A DNA stretch of 64,000 bases from positions 124,001 to 188,000 of the forward strand of contig JAEESZ010000003.1 of NCBI GenBank assembly GCA_016286535.1, given 5' to 3'. Of this stretch, positions 35,445 through 44,063 are shown piece by piece. Under the pieces are notes generated by a model. The model ran no database searches, was not told where the DNA came from, and was given only the letters and a program-made list of their open reading frames with translations. The first letter of the stretch is position 1. Each line of letters opens with the position of its first letter. This DNA is from Treponema sp. (GTDB lineage: Bacteria; Spirochaetota; Spirochaetia; Treponematales; Treponemataceae). The position numbers and the translations under genes are program-made.

Positions 35445-36176
35445 TCAACTTTTCTGATTTTTAACCGATAGTCCGGAGATTTTTGTAAATATTTTTTCGA
35501 GATACTGCACTTCGCCCTCGGTCATACTGGCTCTGGAAAGAAGATTTCGCCAGTACTGCTCCATATCTTCCCTTCCCGGCATTTTAAAAAATCCTATTTT
35601 CTGAAGATTGTCTGTAAGACAGGTGACAGCAGAGTCTATTCTGTCTAAGGTGACCGGTGTATAGCCCCGGAAATCTTTATGCTGGTCCTGAAGATTTTTT
35701 CTAAAAAGGGTGTAGCACAAGATTTGAACGGCATGCGAAAGATTCAGGGAACCAAAATCATTTGAGGTTGGAATTGTAACGCCCATAGTACACATATCCA
35801 GCTGCTCGTCTGTAAGTCCTGTACGCTCGTTTCCAAAAACAAGGGCAATTTTTCCTTCTACAATAGAATCAGCTTCTTCTGCAAACTCTTCCGGCAAAAT
35901 TAAGCGGCCGCGGTTCTTTCCCCTGCGTCTTGTGGTTCCTGCACTTAAAACGCAGTCTTTGGTTGCTTCCTTTATATCCGAATAAAACTTAGCATTTTCA
36001 AAAATATACCAGGCATGAATTGCAAGAATACGGACTTTTTCTTCATCATAATCTTCTTTTTTTCCAACAATGCGAAGTTCCTTAATATCAGAATTTGCCA
36101 TGGCACGGCAGGCAGAACCAATGTTACGCGCCTCGTCCGGATGGTCAAGAATAATACAGATGTTATTTAGATTCAT
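35445..36176 (-). CDS. trmJ: tRNA (cytidine/uridine-2'-O)-methyltransferase TrmJ-like
   Basis: A SPOUT methyltransferase of 243 aa, probably acting on position 32 of tRNA. Motifs: ILDHPDEARNIGSACRAMANS (the first SpoU motif), ALVFGNERTGLTDEQL (second) and VTIPTSNDFGSLNLSHAVQI (third, with the typical SLNLSxAV). The C-terminal helical extension of about 80 residues is as in TrmJ. The frame is open upstream to 36218, but ATG 36176 starts the conserved domain (MNLNNICIILDHP) and lies 6 nt after a TATAAT box (complement of 36183-36188, extended by TGC), with no ribosome binding site. A leaderless mRNA is inferred. Confidence 0.85.
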   Translation of the reverse strand: MNLNNICIILDHPDEARNIGSACRAMANSDIKELRIVGKKEDYDEEKVRILAIHAWYIFENAKFYSDIKEATKDCVLSAGTTRRRGKNRGRLILPEEFAEEADSIVEGKIALVFGNERTGLTDEQLDMCTMGVTIPTSNDFGSLNLSHAVQILCYTLFRKNLQDQHKDFRGYTPVTLDRIDSAVTCLTDNLQKIGFFKMPGREDMEQYWRNLLSRASMTEGEVQYLEKIFTKISGLSVKNQKS

Positions 36177-36189
36177 GGGGATATTATAG

Positions 36190-36680
36190 CAAAGAGATGA
36201 AAAGAATGAAACAAACAATAGCTCCCGGTCGCAGTGGCCGGGGCAAGAGTAAACTGGAGCCGCATTTTAGTTACAAAAAATGCTTCCAGCAAGAACCGCA
36301 TTTATGCTCCGCCGAGAAGCCTCGACGTTCGCAAAGCTCACTCTGTGTTTTTATTACAGACAGAATCTTAACTATCGGCTTCAACGCTCCGCAAAACGCG
36401 AACCTTGCTTCCGCATTTTTTTTCATATCACCGTCCCCCCCCCCTTTTTTTCCCCGGCCTCCGTGACCGGGAAATGGAGTTTCCGGGGAAAAATAGCGCG
36501 AGGGAGCGGGGGTCGGGGCAAAAACACTCTGTTTGTGGCTGCCGCGCAAGCGGCATATCATATAGTTTCAAAACCACAAACAGCGTGTAGCGCTTTATAG
36601 CGCGGTTTTGAACCGGCCTTCGCGACCGGGAGCTTTTTTCCCCGTGGCAAGGAGCTATTTTCCCCCGCCCAGCTCTTTTC
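36190..36680. repeat. GC-rich block of nested inverted repeats between trmJ and mnmA
   Basis: This 490-bp gene-free stretch is much richer in G+C than its surroundings. A CCCGGYC-type hairpin occurs three times: 36221-36241, 36453-36471 and, inverted relative to the first, 36613-36633 (GCTCCCGGTCGC against GCGACCGGGAGC). Other perfect arms: CTGTTTGTGG/CCACAAACAG (36529-36538, 36574-36583) around GCCGC/GCGGC (36541-36545, 36550-36554); TTCAAAACC/GGTTTTGAA (36567-36575, 36604-36612) around GCGC/GCGC (36590-36593, 36600-36603); and GCATTTT/AAAATGC within CTGGA/TCCAG (36254-36289). A C10T7 run lies at 36435-36451. No convincing gene is seen; short open frames here overlap on all strands and match nothing. 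Confidence 0.75.
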
Positions 36681-36686
36681 ACCCTA

Positions 36687-36715
36687 TTGACAAACTAGGT
36701 TATAAACAGAAAAAT
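36687..36715 (+). promoter_or_regulatory. Promoter of mnmA
   Basis: A perfect TTGACA (36687-36692), a 17-nt spacer and AAAAAT (36710-36715), followed after 7 nt by ATG 36723. There is no ribosome binding site. The -10 is a weak match, so the exact start is uncertain. Confidence 0.45.
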
Positions 36716-36722
36716 TGTGCAT

Positions 36723-37910
36723 ATGACTTATAGCGATTTAGATTTGCCTCAGAAAGGACAAACCGTCCTTGTTGGAATGAGCGGAGGCGTAGATTCCACC
36801 CTGACAGCCTTACTTTTGAAACAATCCGGCTGCAAGGTTATTGGTGTAACCATGTCAATCTGGGATGGAAAAATCCCTGAAGTAAAAGCAAAGAATCCGG
36901 ACAAACCTATAAAAGAAGCCTGCTACGGTCCTGGAGAAGAAGAGAATATAGACGAATGTAAAAAATTCTGCAAAGAAAATAACATAGATTATTACGTTAT
37001 AGATGCAAAAGAAGAATATTCCAAAAAAGTTCTGGAATACTTTAAGAGTGAATACAGAAACGGAAGAACTCCTAATCCATGCATAATGTGCAACCGCAAC
37101 ATAAAGTTTGGAGCAATGCTGGAAGGCATTAAAAATCTTGGAATTGAATATGATTACTTTTGCACCGGTCACTATGCAAAAATTGTCCGCCCGGATCAGG
37201 GCTTATTTGGAACCGACATCCGCCCAAGCATGATTGCCGGAGCAAGTGACCTTTCAAAAGACCAGACCTACTTTTTATACAGAATCCCTTCTTCCACTCT
37301 GGAAAAGGTAAGATTTCCTCTGGCTTTTAGAAAGAAGAGTGAAGTTGTAGAGCTGGCAAAAAAAGAAAATCTTGAAGCTGCAAAAAGAGAAGAAAGTCAG
37401 GACTTTGTAGGCGAAGAATATTTTGACATGCTTTTTTCTGACAAACCAAGCATTCCCGGAGATATTATCGACTTGGACGGACACATTCTTGGAAAACACA
37501 GAGGAATTGAACACTACACAATTGGCCAGAGACGGGGACTTGGAGTTGCAGTAAGCTATCCGGTTTATGTACAGTCAATTGATCCAGTAAACAATCTTGT
37601 TGTTCTTGCCCCTAACGATGCCTTAAACTCTGACGGGCTTATTGCAGATGACTGGGTATGGCCTGGAAACGTAGAACCTCCTGAAGACTATGTTTTTGAA
37701 GCCCTGGTAAAGGTAAGACTGGCAAGTAAACCTGTTCCATGTAAGGTTGAACGCTACAAGCCGGGCGCAGACGATACAAAAACTTACACAGGACAGCCAT
37801 GGAAAATCACCTTTGACCAGCCTCAAAGAGCCATTGCGCCGGGACAGTCGGCAGTTTTATACAAGGATAATGTGATTATTGGCGGCGGTATAATCAGCAA
37901 AGCAATATAG
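36723..37910 (+). CDS. mnmA: tRNA-specific 2-thiouridylase MnmA, variant cysteine set
   Basis: MnmA puts sulfur on C2 of the wobble uridine in tRNA-Lys, -Glu and -Gln. The 395-aa protein has the PP-loop GMSGGVDSTLTALLL near residue 18, GRTPNPCIMCNRNIKFG, CTGHYAKI, DQTYFLYRI, HYTIGQRRGLGV and APGQSAVLY. Differences from the E. coli enzyme: NPDILC reads NPCIMC, giving a C-x2-C; YIATGHY reads YFCTGHY, adding a Cys; and DSTGICFIGE reads ESQDFVGE, losing the second catalytic Cys. A region of about 20 residues with three Cys (EACYGPGEEENIDECKKFC) is also notable. A GTG two codons upstream (36717) is possible, but ATG 36723 fits the promoter better. Confidence 0.92.
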   Translation: MTYSDLDLPQKGQTVLVGMSGGVDSTLTALLLKQSGCKVIGVTMSIWDGKIPEVKAKNPDKPIKEACYGPGEEENIDECKKFCKENNIDYYVIDAKEEYSKKVLEYFKSEYRNGRTPNPCIMCNRNIKFGAMLEGIKNLGIEYDYFCTGHYAKIVRPDQGLFGTDIRPSMIAGASDLSKDQTYFLYRIPSSTLEKVRFPLAFRKKSEVVELAKKENLEAAKREESQDFVGEEYFDMLFSDKPSIPGDIIDLDGHILGKHRGIEHYTIGQRRGLGVAVSYPVYVQSIDPVNNLVVLAPNDALNSDGLIADDWVWPGNVEPPEDYVFEALVKVRLASKPVPCKVERYKPGADDTKTYTGQPWKITFDQPQRAIAPGQSAVLYKDNVIIGGGIISKAI

Positions 37911-37948
37911 GGACTTTTCCCCTTCTATTAGACCTTTTTTTTAAAATG

Positions 37949-37965
37949 CTATTATTCTATAATAG
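37949..37965 (+). promoter_or_regulatory. Palindrome over a -10 box of the A2M-pbpC operon
   Basis: CTATTAT (37949-37955) and ATAATAG (37959-37965) form a perfect 7-bp inverted repeat with a 3-nt centre. A TATAAT box (37958-37963) falls in its right arm, about 30 nt before the A2M start. It may be an operator, or a chance product of an AT-rich promoter. Confidence 0.35.
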
Positions 37966-37994
37966 TTAACAAATAGTTATAAAACGAGGTCTAT

Positions 37995-40900
37995 ATGAAA
38001 AAAATTTTCCCCCTTCTTTGTTTATTAATTTTATTTTCTTCTTGTAAAGACAAATCTAAAGAAAAAGTGACTGCCGCAGTTTCGACACAGAATCAGTCAG
38101 AAAAAAAAGAAAAAGTCTCTATGATTGGACTTGCAAGCTACAAGGAAATTCAGGATTTCTTTGAACCTTCCTTTGAAGCGATAACCCCGGAAAAAACTTC
38201 TGCTCAAAAAGAAAAAACTGCAGAAGAGGGAAAAACTTCTCAGGTTAAGTCAGATTCAGTAATTCCAGGACTAAGAAAACTTACAGATTACAAAACAAAA
38301 TATCAGACCAGCAAGGCTGATTTTTATAAGGCCGGAAAAATTGATACAGAGCTGGAAGAAAAAGAAGAAGGAGACCTCTTTGTAGAATCCTGGGGACCTC
38401 AAATGATTGTTTCCGAATCAGATAATCCTCAGTTTTATGTAGTATTTTCACAGCCGGTACACAGAGTTCAGGCTCTTGAAGCACCGGAAACAAGTTCAGA
38501 TATAATGCAGATAAGCCCTGCCCTTAAGGGAGTTTTCAGATGGTATGGTTCAAAACATCTGGCCTTTGAAAGCGAAGAAAAGGCAGACCCAAGCGTTGAA
38601 TACACAATCACAATCAGCGAATCTTTAAAATCTCTTTCAAAAAACAAAATTACCGGCGAAAGAACTTTTACAACAAAAGCAGAAGACATCAAAATTGAAA
38701 GACTTTACGGCGGTTACATAAAAGACAGTGACTGTTACAGCAACTGGACAACAGGAACTATTCCACCTTACGACAAGCGCTTTTATGTAAGGCTTAACTA
38801 CGCCATCACTCTGGAACGCTTTTACGAATTATGCGATGTAATCATAAATGATACAAATTTCAAATACACAGCCGAACTCGATTACAACAAAAAAGCCTTT
38901 CCATGGGGAACTCCACTCATTTATAACCAGGACGAAAAAAAATCAAACTCTTTTGTAGTAAACATTCAGGACAAGGTTCCTTTTGGCTGCAACATCATAG
39001 TACGCATTAAAAAATCTAATTCCCAGGAAAATTACCCAGGCTTAAAACCTTTTTATATAAGGGAAGTAAAACAGTACACAAGTTACTCAGAAAACAAAAA
39101 ATCAAATCCTCTTGAAGTTATTTTCTCTCAAAAGCCAGATTTAGATTCCATCATCACTAATACAAGTTTTGATTTTGACTATAAGCTTACAAAAGACAAT
39201 GTAAGTATTGAAGGCACAAGAGTAAAATTCTTTAATCTTCCAATCGAAAAAAGAGAAGAACATACAATCACTTTTGCCCCAGGTCTTAAGGATGCTTACG
39301 GTCAGCAGGCAGATTTCTTTGTAAGAAAATACAATTCAAAGACAAACGAGGAAAAACGCAGCTATAATTTTACAGTTTCTTCACCAGTTGCTTACAGCCG
39401 CTTCTTAAACTACGGCGACAAAATTATGGAAGCCCAGTTCCCTCACAAAATCCTTTTTGAGTATCAGAACATTAATCCCGGCTCAGTTTACTATCTTGAA
39501 AAAGGAAAGTACCCTCTTAAGGACTATGATCTTGCAGAGCTTTTTGCAGATGCCCACCCTATTGATCCAGGCAAAAAAGATTTAAGACATTTTACAGAAT
39601 TAGACCTGAATCCTTACCTTACAAATGGCTACGGAACCGTAAGATTCCAGGCTGAAATTGAAAGGGAACACTATAATTCCTGGTCAGACAAAATTGAAAC
39701 CATTAAGGACAGAAATACACAGACAATCCAGGTAACCGACATTGGTGTTACTGCCAGAGTTGGTATTAATAAGGCGGTTATTTTTGCTACCAGCATGCAG
39801 ACAGGAAAAGGTCTTGCAGATGCCGATGTTGAAATTTTTGAACAGTTATCTTATAAGCACGGAGATTATTCTTCAAAACCTTTTGCCAGTGGAAAAACTG
39901 ATAAAAACGGTTTATGTGTAATTAAGTTTACAGAAGAGGAATACAATACCTTTACAAAATCTTTCCCTAACCTGTGGAAAAACACTCCTGTTATAAGAGT
40001 AAGCAAGGGGGATGACCAGGTTATGTTCCAGGCCGATTCCCACACCACCTATGGCCATTCGGTATGGTCAACCTCTTATGAATATACTGCAAAACCAAAA
40101 AGACGACTCTTTATGTTTGTAGACCGTATGCTTTACAGACCGGGAGAAACAGTTACCTTCAGAGGTATAGACAGGGACCAGAACCTTGGAATGATCCGTA
40201 CCCACCTTGGCGACTACACTCTTTCTGTTACAAAAAGATGGGAAACAGACAAGGTTGTTCCAGATATGGAAGGTGCCCTTTCTTCAAGCGGCGGCTTCTA
40301 CGGTTCCTTCAAACTTCCGGACAATATTGAACCCGGAGTTTACACAATCAATTACCGCAGAAAGGGTTCTCTGGACAAATATGATTATGATTCTGTTGTC
40401 TTCAATGTTGCAGAATTTGAAAGACTCAAAATAGAATCGAATGTTACAATTCCGGAAATTACCTACTATGGCGGAGATAAAATTACAGCAGCCGTAAGTG
40501 CAGATTATCTGGCAGGCGGCAGTCTTGCAAATGCAGACTATGACGTCAGCTGGTATAAACAGCCGGTTCATTTTAGTCCCGAAACTGTAGAAACAAAAGG
40601 TTATACTTTTGGTCCTGACATAAATTATTCAAGCAGAACTCTGGTTCAGCAGGCTAAGGGAAGTTTGAATTCCAGCGGAAAAGCAAACGTATTCTGTAAC
40701 AGCGAAAAAATTACAGACGGAAGTGCCTACTCTTACAGGGTTCAGGCTGCCGTTACCGATGTTTCAAACCAGAGGGTTGCAGCCCAGAATGCCGTTACTC
40801 TTCATCCGGCAGAATTCTATGCCGGCTTAAAGAGACTTGGCGCAGGCTTTGCTAAAAAAGGCCAGAAGGTAGACTTCAGTTATATTCTTGTAGAACCTGA

Positions 40901-43900
40901 TGGAAAACTGCTTTCTATCCTTGCAAAGGCTAAAGAATTAAATTATGTACTTACAAGATCTGAATGGTCTTTAGTTCACGAACAGAGTGTTGATGACACA
41001 GTATATACCCGCTACGAAAGAAAAGAAGTTGAAGAAGACAAGGGCAGCCTTAAATTAAGCGCTAACGGAGTTTTAAGTCTTACTCCAAAACAGGCCGGCT
41101 GGTTCACCCTTAAAGTAAGCGGAAAAGACAGAAATGGAAACTACCTCGAAACTACAACAGGCTTCTATGCCTGCGGAAGCGATGCTGCCTGGAGAGGAAG
41201 CGAAAACTCAGAATCAATTGAACTTACTCCATCGCAGTCACAGTATAATCCTGGAGACAAGGCCGAATTACTGATGGAAAGCCCTCTTCCTGCCGGCGAT
41301 TACTTAATCACTGTAGAACGCGAAGGTATCTTTACCCAGGAAGTACGTCACTTTGACGAAAGTGCAAATGTAATTGAAATTCCAATCTCTGAAAATTACG
41401 TTCCTGTAGTTTATGTTTCAGTTGCTTCCTTCAGTGTAAGACATGGAGAACCAAGCCACCAGTACGGCGAACCAGACTTAGACAAGCCAAAGGGCTATTA
41501 CGGAGTTACAAGCTTATTTGTAAATCCTCTGGTAAAAGCCTTCTCTATTCAAATTGAATGCGACAAGCCTGTTTACAGACCCGGCGAAGAAGTAACAGTC
41601 ACCCTTACAGCAACAAAGGGAAACCAGCCATTTGAAAATGCAGAATTGACCTTAATGGCCGTAGACCGTGGAGTTCTGGATCTGGTAAATTATCACGTTC
41701 CAAATCCTATAGACTTCTTCTATGATCCTGAAAACTTCCCTCTTGGAGTACACGGAGGAGATTCAAGAAGTTTACTTATGGATCCGGTAACCTACAGTAT
41801 TAAAGACCTGGCCGGTGGAGACTCAGAATCTGAAGATGAAGAAAAAGAAGATGAAAGAAAAGACTTCCGCCCTACAGCAGTCTTTGAACCTGTCATCATT
41901 ACAGACAAGGATGGAAAGGCAAAAGTAACCTTTACAATGCCAGACAACCTTACAACTTATAGAATTACCGCCTTTGGTGTAAAAGATGATTTATTTGCAC
42001 TTTCCGAAGACGAAGTTAAGGTTCAGAATCCTATAAACATTCAGGTTGTAAAACCAGGCAAGCTCCGCGAAAGAGACACCTGTGAATTTGGAGTTCTTAT
42101 TACAAACCTTGATAAAGACACTCAGAAAATTAACGTAAAAGCCAGCGTAAAACCTTTGACAGACGAAATGGCAAAAGAAACCGGCTACTTAATTGATGAT
42201 GGAATGAGCGTAATTCCTGGAGAAGCCTTTATTGATGGTGCAAGCGAACATTCTGTAAACATTGCAAGCCGCGACTCTTCGGTTGTTTACTTTGATCTTG
42301 CAGCCGTAAAGAAGGGTGCAATCCAGCTTACCTTTGAAATTAACAGCAGTATCTTAAAGGAAAAAGTAATTCAGACTCTTGATATTCAAAAACCTTACAT
42401 CTACGAAACAACAGCAACAATGGGTATTTTGAAGGAAGATGAAAAATCTCAAAAAGAATCTTTTGTAATACCTTCCTTTACAGATTCAAAACTTAAGGGA
42501 GACGGTGAACTTGAATTTACTCTGGATGCTACAAGACTTGGACCTTTAGGAAGCGGTGTAAGTTACCTCTTTGAATATCCTTACGGATGTCTTGAACAGC
42601 AGTCATCAAAAATCCTGCCTCTTATAATTTTCCAGGATTACATTGATATGTTTGATTTAAAGAGAGAAGTTATTAATCCTTCCCATGTAATTAAATCTCA
42701 CATTGTAAAATGGGCAAAATATCAGAATTCTGACGGAGGCTTCCCTTACTGGCCGGAAGGCAGATGGTCTCAGACTTCAAGCCTTTACGTAAGTGCAAGA
42801 ATTGCTCATGTATATGCAACTGCCCTTAAGAGAGGTTTCAATGCAGGTTCACTTAAGATAAACTCAAAGGCCTTAATCAATTATATTTCTACAGAAATTA
42901 AGACTAAGACAGTTTCTAAATATCAGAAAGCTTACTGCTGCTATGTATTAAGTCTTTTTGATGATGAAAGTGCTAAAAAGGCTGCCCTTACAAGTCTTAA
43001 TGATTTTGAAGCAGGACTTGATAAAGAAACTCTTACAAATCTCTGCTACCTTGGCCTTGCATACTATAACATTGGCGACAGAGCAAAGGCAGAAAAGCTT
43101 CAGAAAATGACTGCAGATTTTATTCAGGCCGGAACAAGAGATGTTTCAGTTATTGCTAAAAACAAGAGGGATATCTGGGACTTCTTTGAATCTGAAACTG
43201 AACAATACGCAGTATTACTTCAGCTTTATGTAAGCCTTAATCCGGACAATCTTTTTGTAGACAAACTTGTTTATACTCTCTTAGAAAATCAAACAAAGGG
43301 TTACTGGCAGAATACAGCCACAACTGCTCATGTTCTTGAAGCAATTTATACTTACATCAAGATGATGAATCTGGATGACACTAAATACACCGGAAAGGTA
43401 AGCCTTAATTCTAAAGAAATTCTTTCTGCTAACTTTGACGGCCCTGCTTCTAAACCTAAGAGCATTAAACTGGACTTTAACGGCGAAGAACTTAAAAACA
43501 TTGAGGCTAACAAGGCTATTCCGGTTGAATTCACAAAAGACGGACAGGGACGTCTCTTCTATACAATGAGCATGAAATATGCCCTGCCGGATGAAATGCT
43601 TCCAAAACGTGATGAAGGCTTAAAAATCAGCTACGAAATTGTTGATACAGAAAGCGGTAAAGTTATTAATACAGCTTCTGACACAAGTCTTCTTAGTCTT
43701 GAAAGCGGAAAACTTTACAAGGCTACAATTAAGATTGAATCAACTAAAAACAGAAGTTATGTTGCTTTACGAGCTCCACTTCCTTCCGGAGCAGAAATCC
43801 TTAATTCAACCTTTGTAACAAGCGGAATTGAAGCTGAAAGTTCATATTCTTACAGTTACAGACACAGTCTGAGCAATAAAGTTATTTATGATAACGAAAT

Positions 43901-44063
43901 CCAGTTCTTCTGGGATGACTTTGGAACAGGTTCTACAAGCGTAGACTTTACCTTCCGGGCAGCAAGACGCGGTGTATTCCCTACACCTCCAGTTACTGCT
44001 GAATGTATGTACGAACCAGAAGTATTCGGACGTTCTGACGGATATCTGTTTACAATTAAATAA
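37995..44063 (+). CDS. Alpha-2-macroglobulin family lipoprotein with thioester
   Basis: Bacterial alpha-2-macroglobulins are protease traps in the cell envelope. 2022 aa; the signal peptide ends at the lipobox ILFSSC (Cys at about 16). The central region has macroglobulin repeats (VDRMLYRPGETVTFRGIDRD; DKPVYRPGEEVTVTL). A nearby acidic, charged segment (ESEDEEKEDERKD) could hold the bait. The domain with FEPVIITDKDGKAKVTFTMPDNLTTYRI is the standard A2M module. The thioester motif is intact: YGCLEQQ with C1532 and Q1535, followed by an alpha-toroid (GGFPYWPEGRWSQTSSLYVS). GAGG lies 6-7 nt before the ATG. pbpC follows with a 1-nt overlap (TAATG), the classic A2M-PbpC pair. Confidence 0.93.
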   Translation: MKKIFPLLCLLILFSSCKDKSKEKVTAAVSTQNQSEKKEKVSMIGLASYKEIQDFFEPSFEAITPEKTSAQKEKTAEEGKTSQVKSDSVIPGLRKLTDYKTKYQTSKADFYKAGKIDTELEEKEEGDLFVESWGPQMIVSESDNPQFYVVFSQPVHRVQALEAPETSSDIMQISPALKGVFRWYGSKHLAFESEEKADPSVEYTITISESLKSLSKNKITGERTFTTKAEDIKIERLYGGYIKDSDCYSNWTTGTIPPYDKRFYVRLNYAITLERFYELCDVIINDTNFKYTAELDYNKKAFPWGTPLIYNQDEKKSNSFVVNIQDKVPFGCNIIVRIKKSNSQENYPGLKPFYIREVKQYTSYSENKKSNPLEVIFSQKPDLDSIITNTSFDFDYKLTKDNVSIEGTRVKFFNLPIEKREEHTITFAPGLKDAYGQQADFFVRKYNSKTNEEKRSYNFTVSSPVAYSRFLNYGDKIMEAQFPHKILFEYQNINPGSVYYLEKGKYPLKDYDLAELFADAHPIDPGKKDLRHFTELDLNPYLTNGYGTVRFQAEIEREHYNSWSDKIETIKDRNTQTIQVTDIGVTARVGINKAVIFATSMQTGKGLADADVEIFEQLSYKHGDYSSKPFASGKTDKNGLCVIKFTEEEYNTFTKSFPNLWKNTPVIRVSKGDDQVMFQADSHTTYGHSVWSTSYEYTAKPKRRLFMFVDRMLYRPGETVTFRGIDRDQNLGMIRTHLGDYTLSVTKRWETDKVVPDMEGALSSSGGFYGSFKLPDNIEPGVYTINYRRKGSLDKYDYDSVVFNVAEFERLKIESNVTIPEITYYGGDKITAAVSADYLAGGSLANADYDVSWYKQPVHFSPETVETKGYTFGPDINYSSRTLVQQAKGSLNSSGKANVFCNSEKITDGSAYSYRVQAAVTDVSNQRVAAQNAVTLHPAEFYAGLKRLGAGFAKKGQKVDFSYILVEPDGKLLSILAKAKELNYVLTRSEWSLVHEQSVDDTVYTRYERKEVEEDKGSLKLSANGVLSLTPKQAGWFTLKVSGKDRNGNYLETTTGFYACGSDAAWRGSENSESIELTPSQSQYNPGDKAELLMESPLPAGDYLITVEREGIFTQEVRHFDESANVIEIPISENYVPVVYVSVASFSVRHGEPSHQYGEPDLDKPKGYYGVTSLFVNPLVKAFSIQIECDKPVYRPGEEVTVTLTATKGNQPFENAELTLMAVDRGVLDLVNYHVPNPIDFFYDPENFPLGVHGGDSRSLLMDPVTYSIKDLAGGDSESEDEEKEDERKDFRPTAVFEPVIITDKDGKAKVTFTMPDNLTTYRITAFGVKDDLFALSEDEVKVQNPINIQVVKPGKLRERDTCEFGVLITNLDKDTQKINVKASVKPLTDEMAKETGYLIDDGMSVIPGEAFIDGASEHSVNIASRDSSVVYFDLAAVKKGAIQLTFEINSSILKEKVIQTLDIQKPYIYETTATMGILKEDEKSQKESFVIPSFTDSKLKGDGELEFTLDATRLGPLGSGVSYLFEYPYGCLEQQSSKILPLIIFQDYIDMFDLKREVINPSHVIKSHIVKWAKYQNSDGGFPYWPEGRWSQTSSLYVSARIAHVYATALKRGFNAGSLKINSKALINYISTEIKTKTVSKYQKAYCCYVLSLFDDESAKKAALTSLNDFEAGLDKETLTNLCYLGLAYYNIGDRAKAEKLQKMTADFIQAGTRDVSVIAKNKRDIWDFFESETEQYAVLLQLYVSLNPDNLFVDKLVYTLLENQTKGYWQNTATTAHVLEAIYTYIKMMNLDDTKYTGKVSLNSKEILSANFDGPASKPKSIKLDFNGEELKNIEANKAIPVEFTKDGQGRLFYTMSMKYALPDEMLPKRDEGLKISYEIVDTESGKVINTASDTSLLSLESGKLYKATIKIESTKNRSYVALRAPLPSGAEILNSTFVTSGIEAESSYSYSYRHSLSNKVIYDNEIQFFWDDFGTGSTSVDFTFRAARRGVFPTPPVTAECMYEPEVFGRSDGYLFTIK

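Noticed and set aside
36197..36682. Several open frames of 60-106 codons in the trmJ-mnmA gap
   Set aside because: They overlap each other on both strands, have low-complexity translations driven by inverted repeats and no ribosome binding sites, and match no family.
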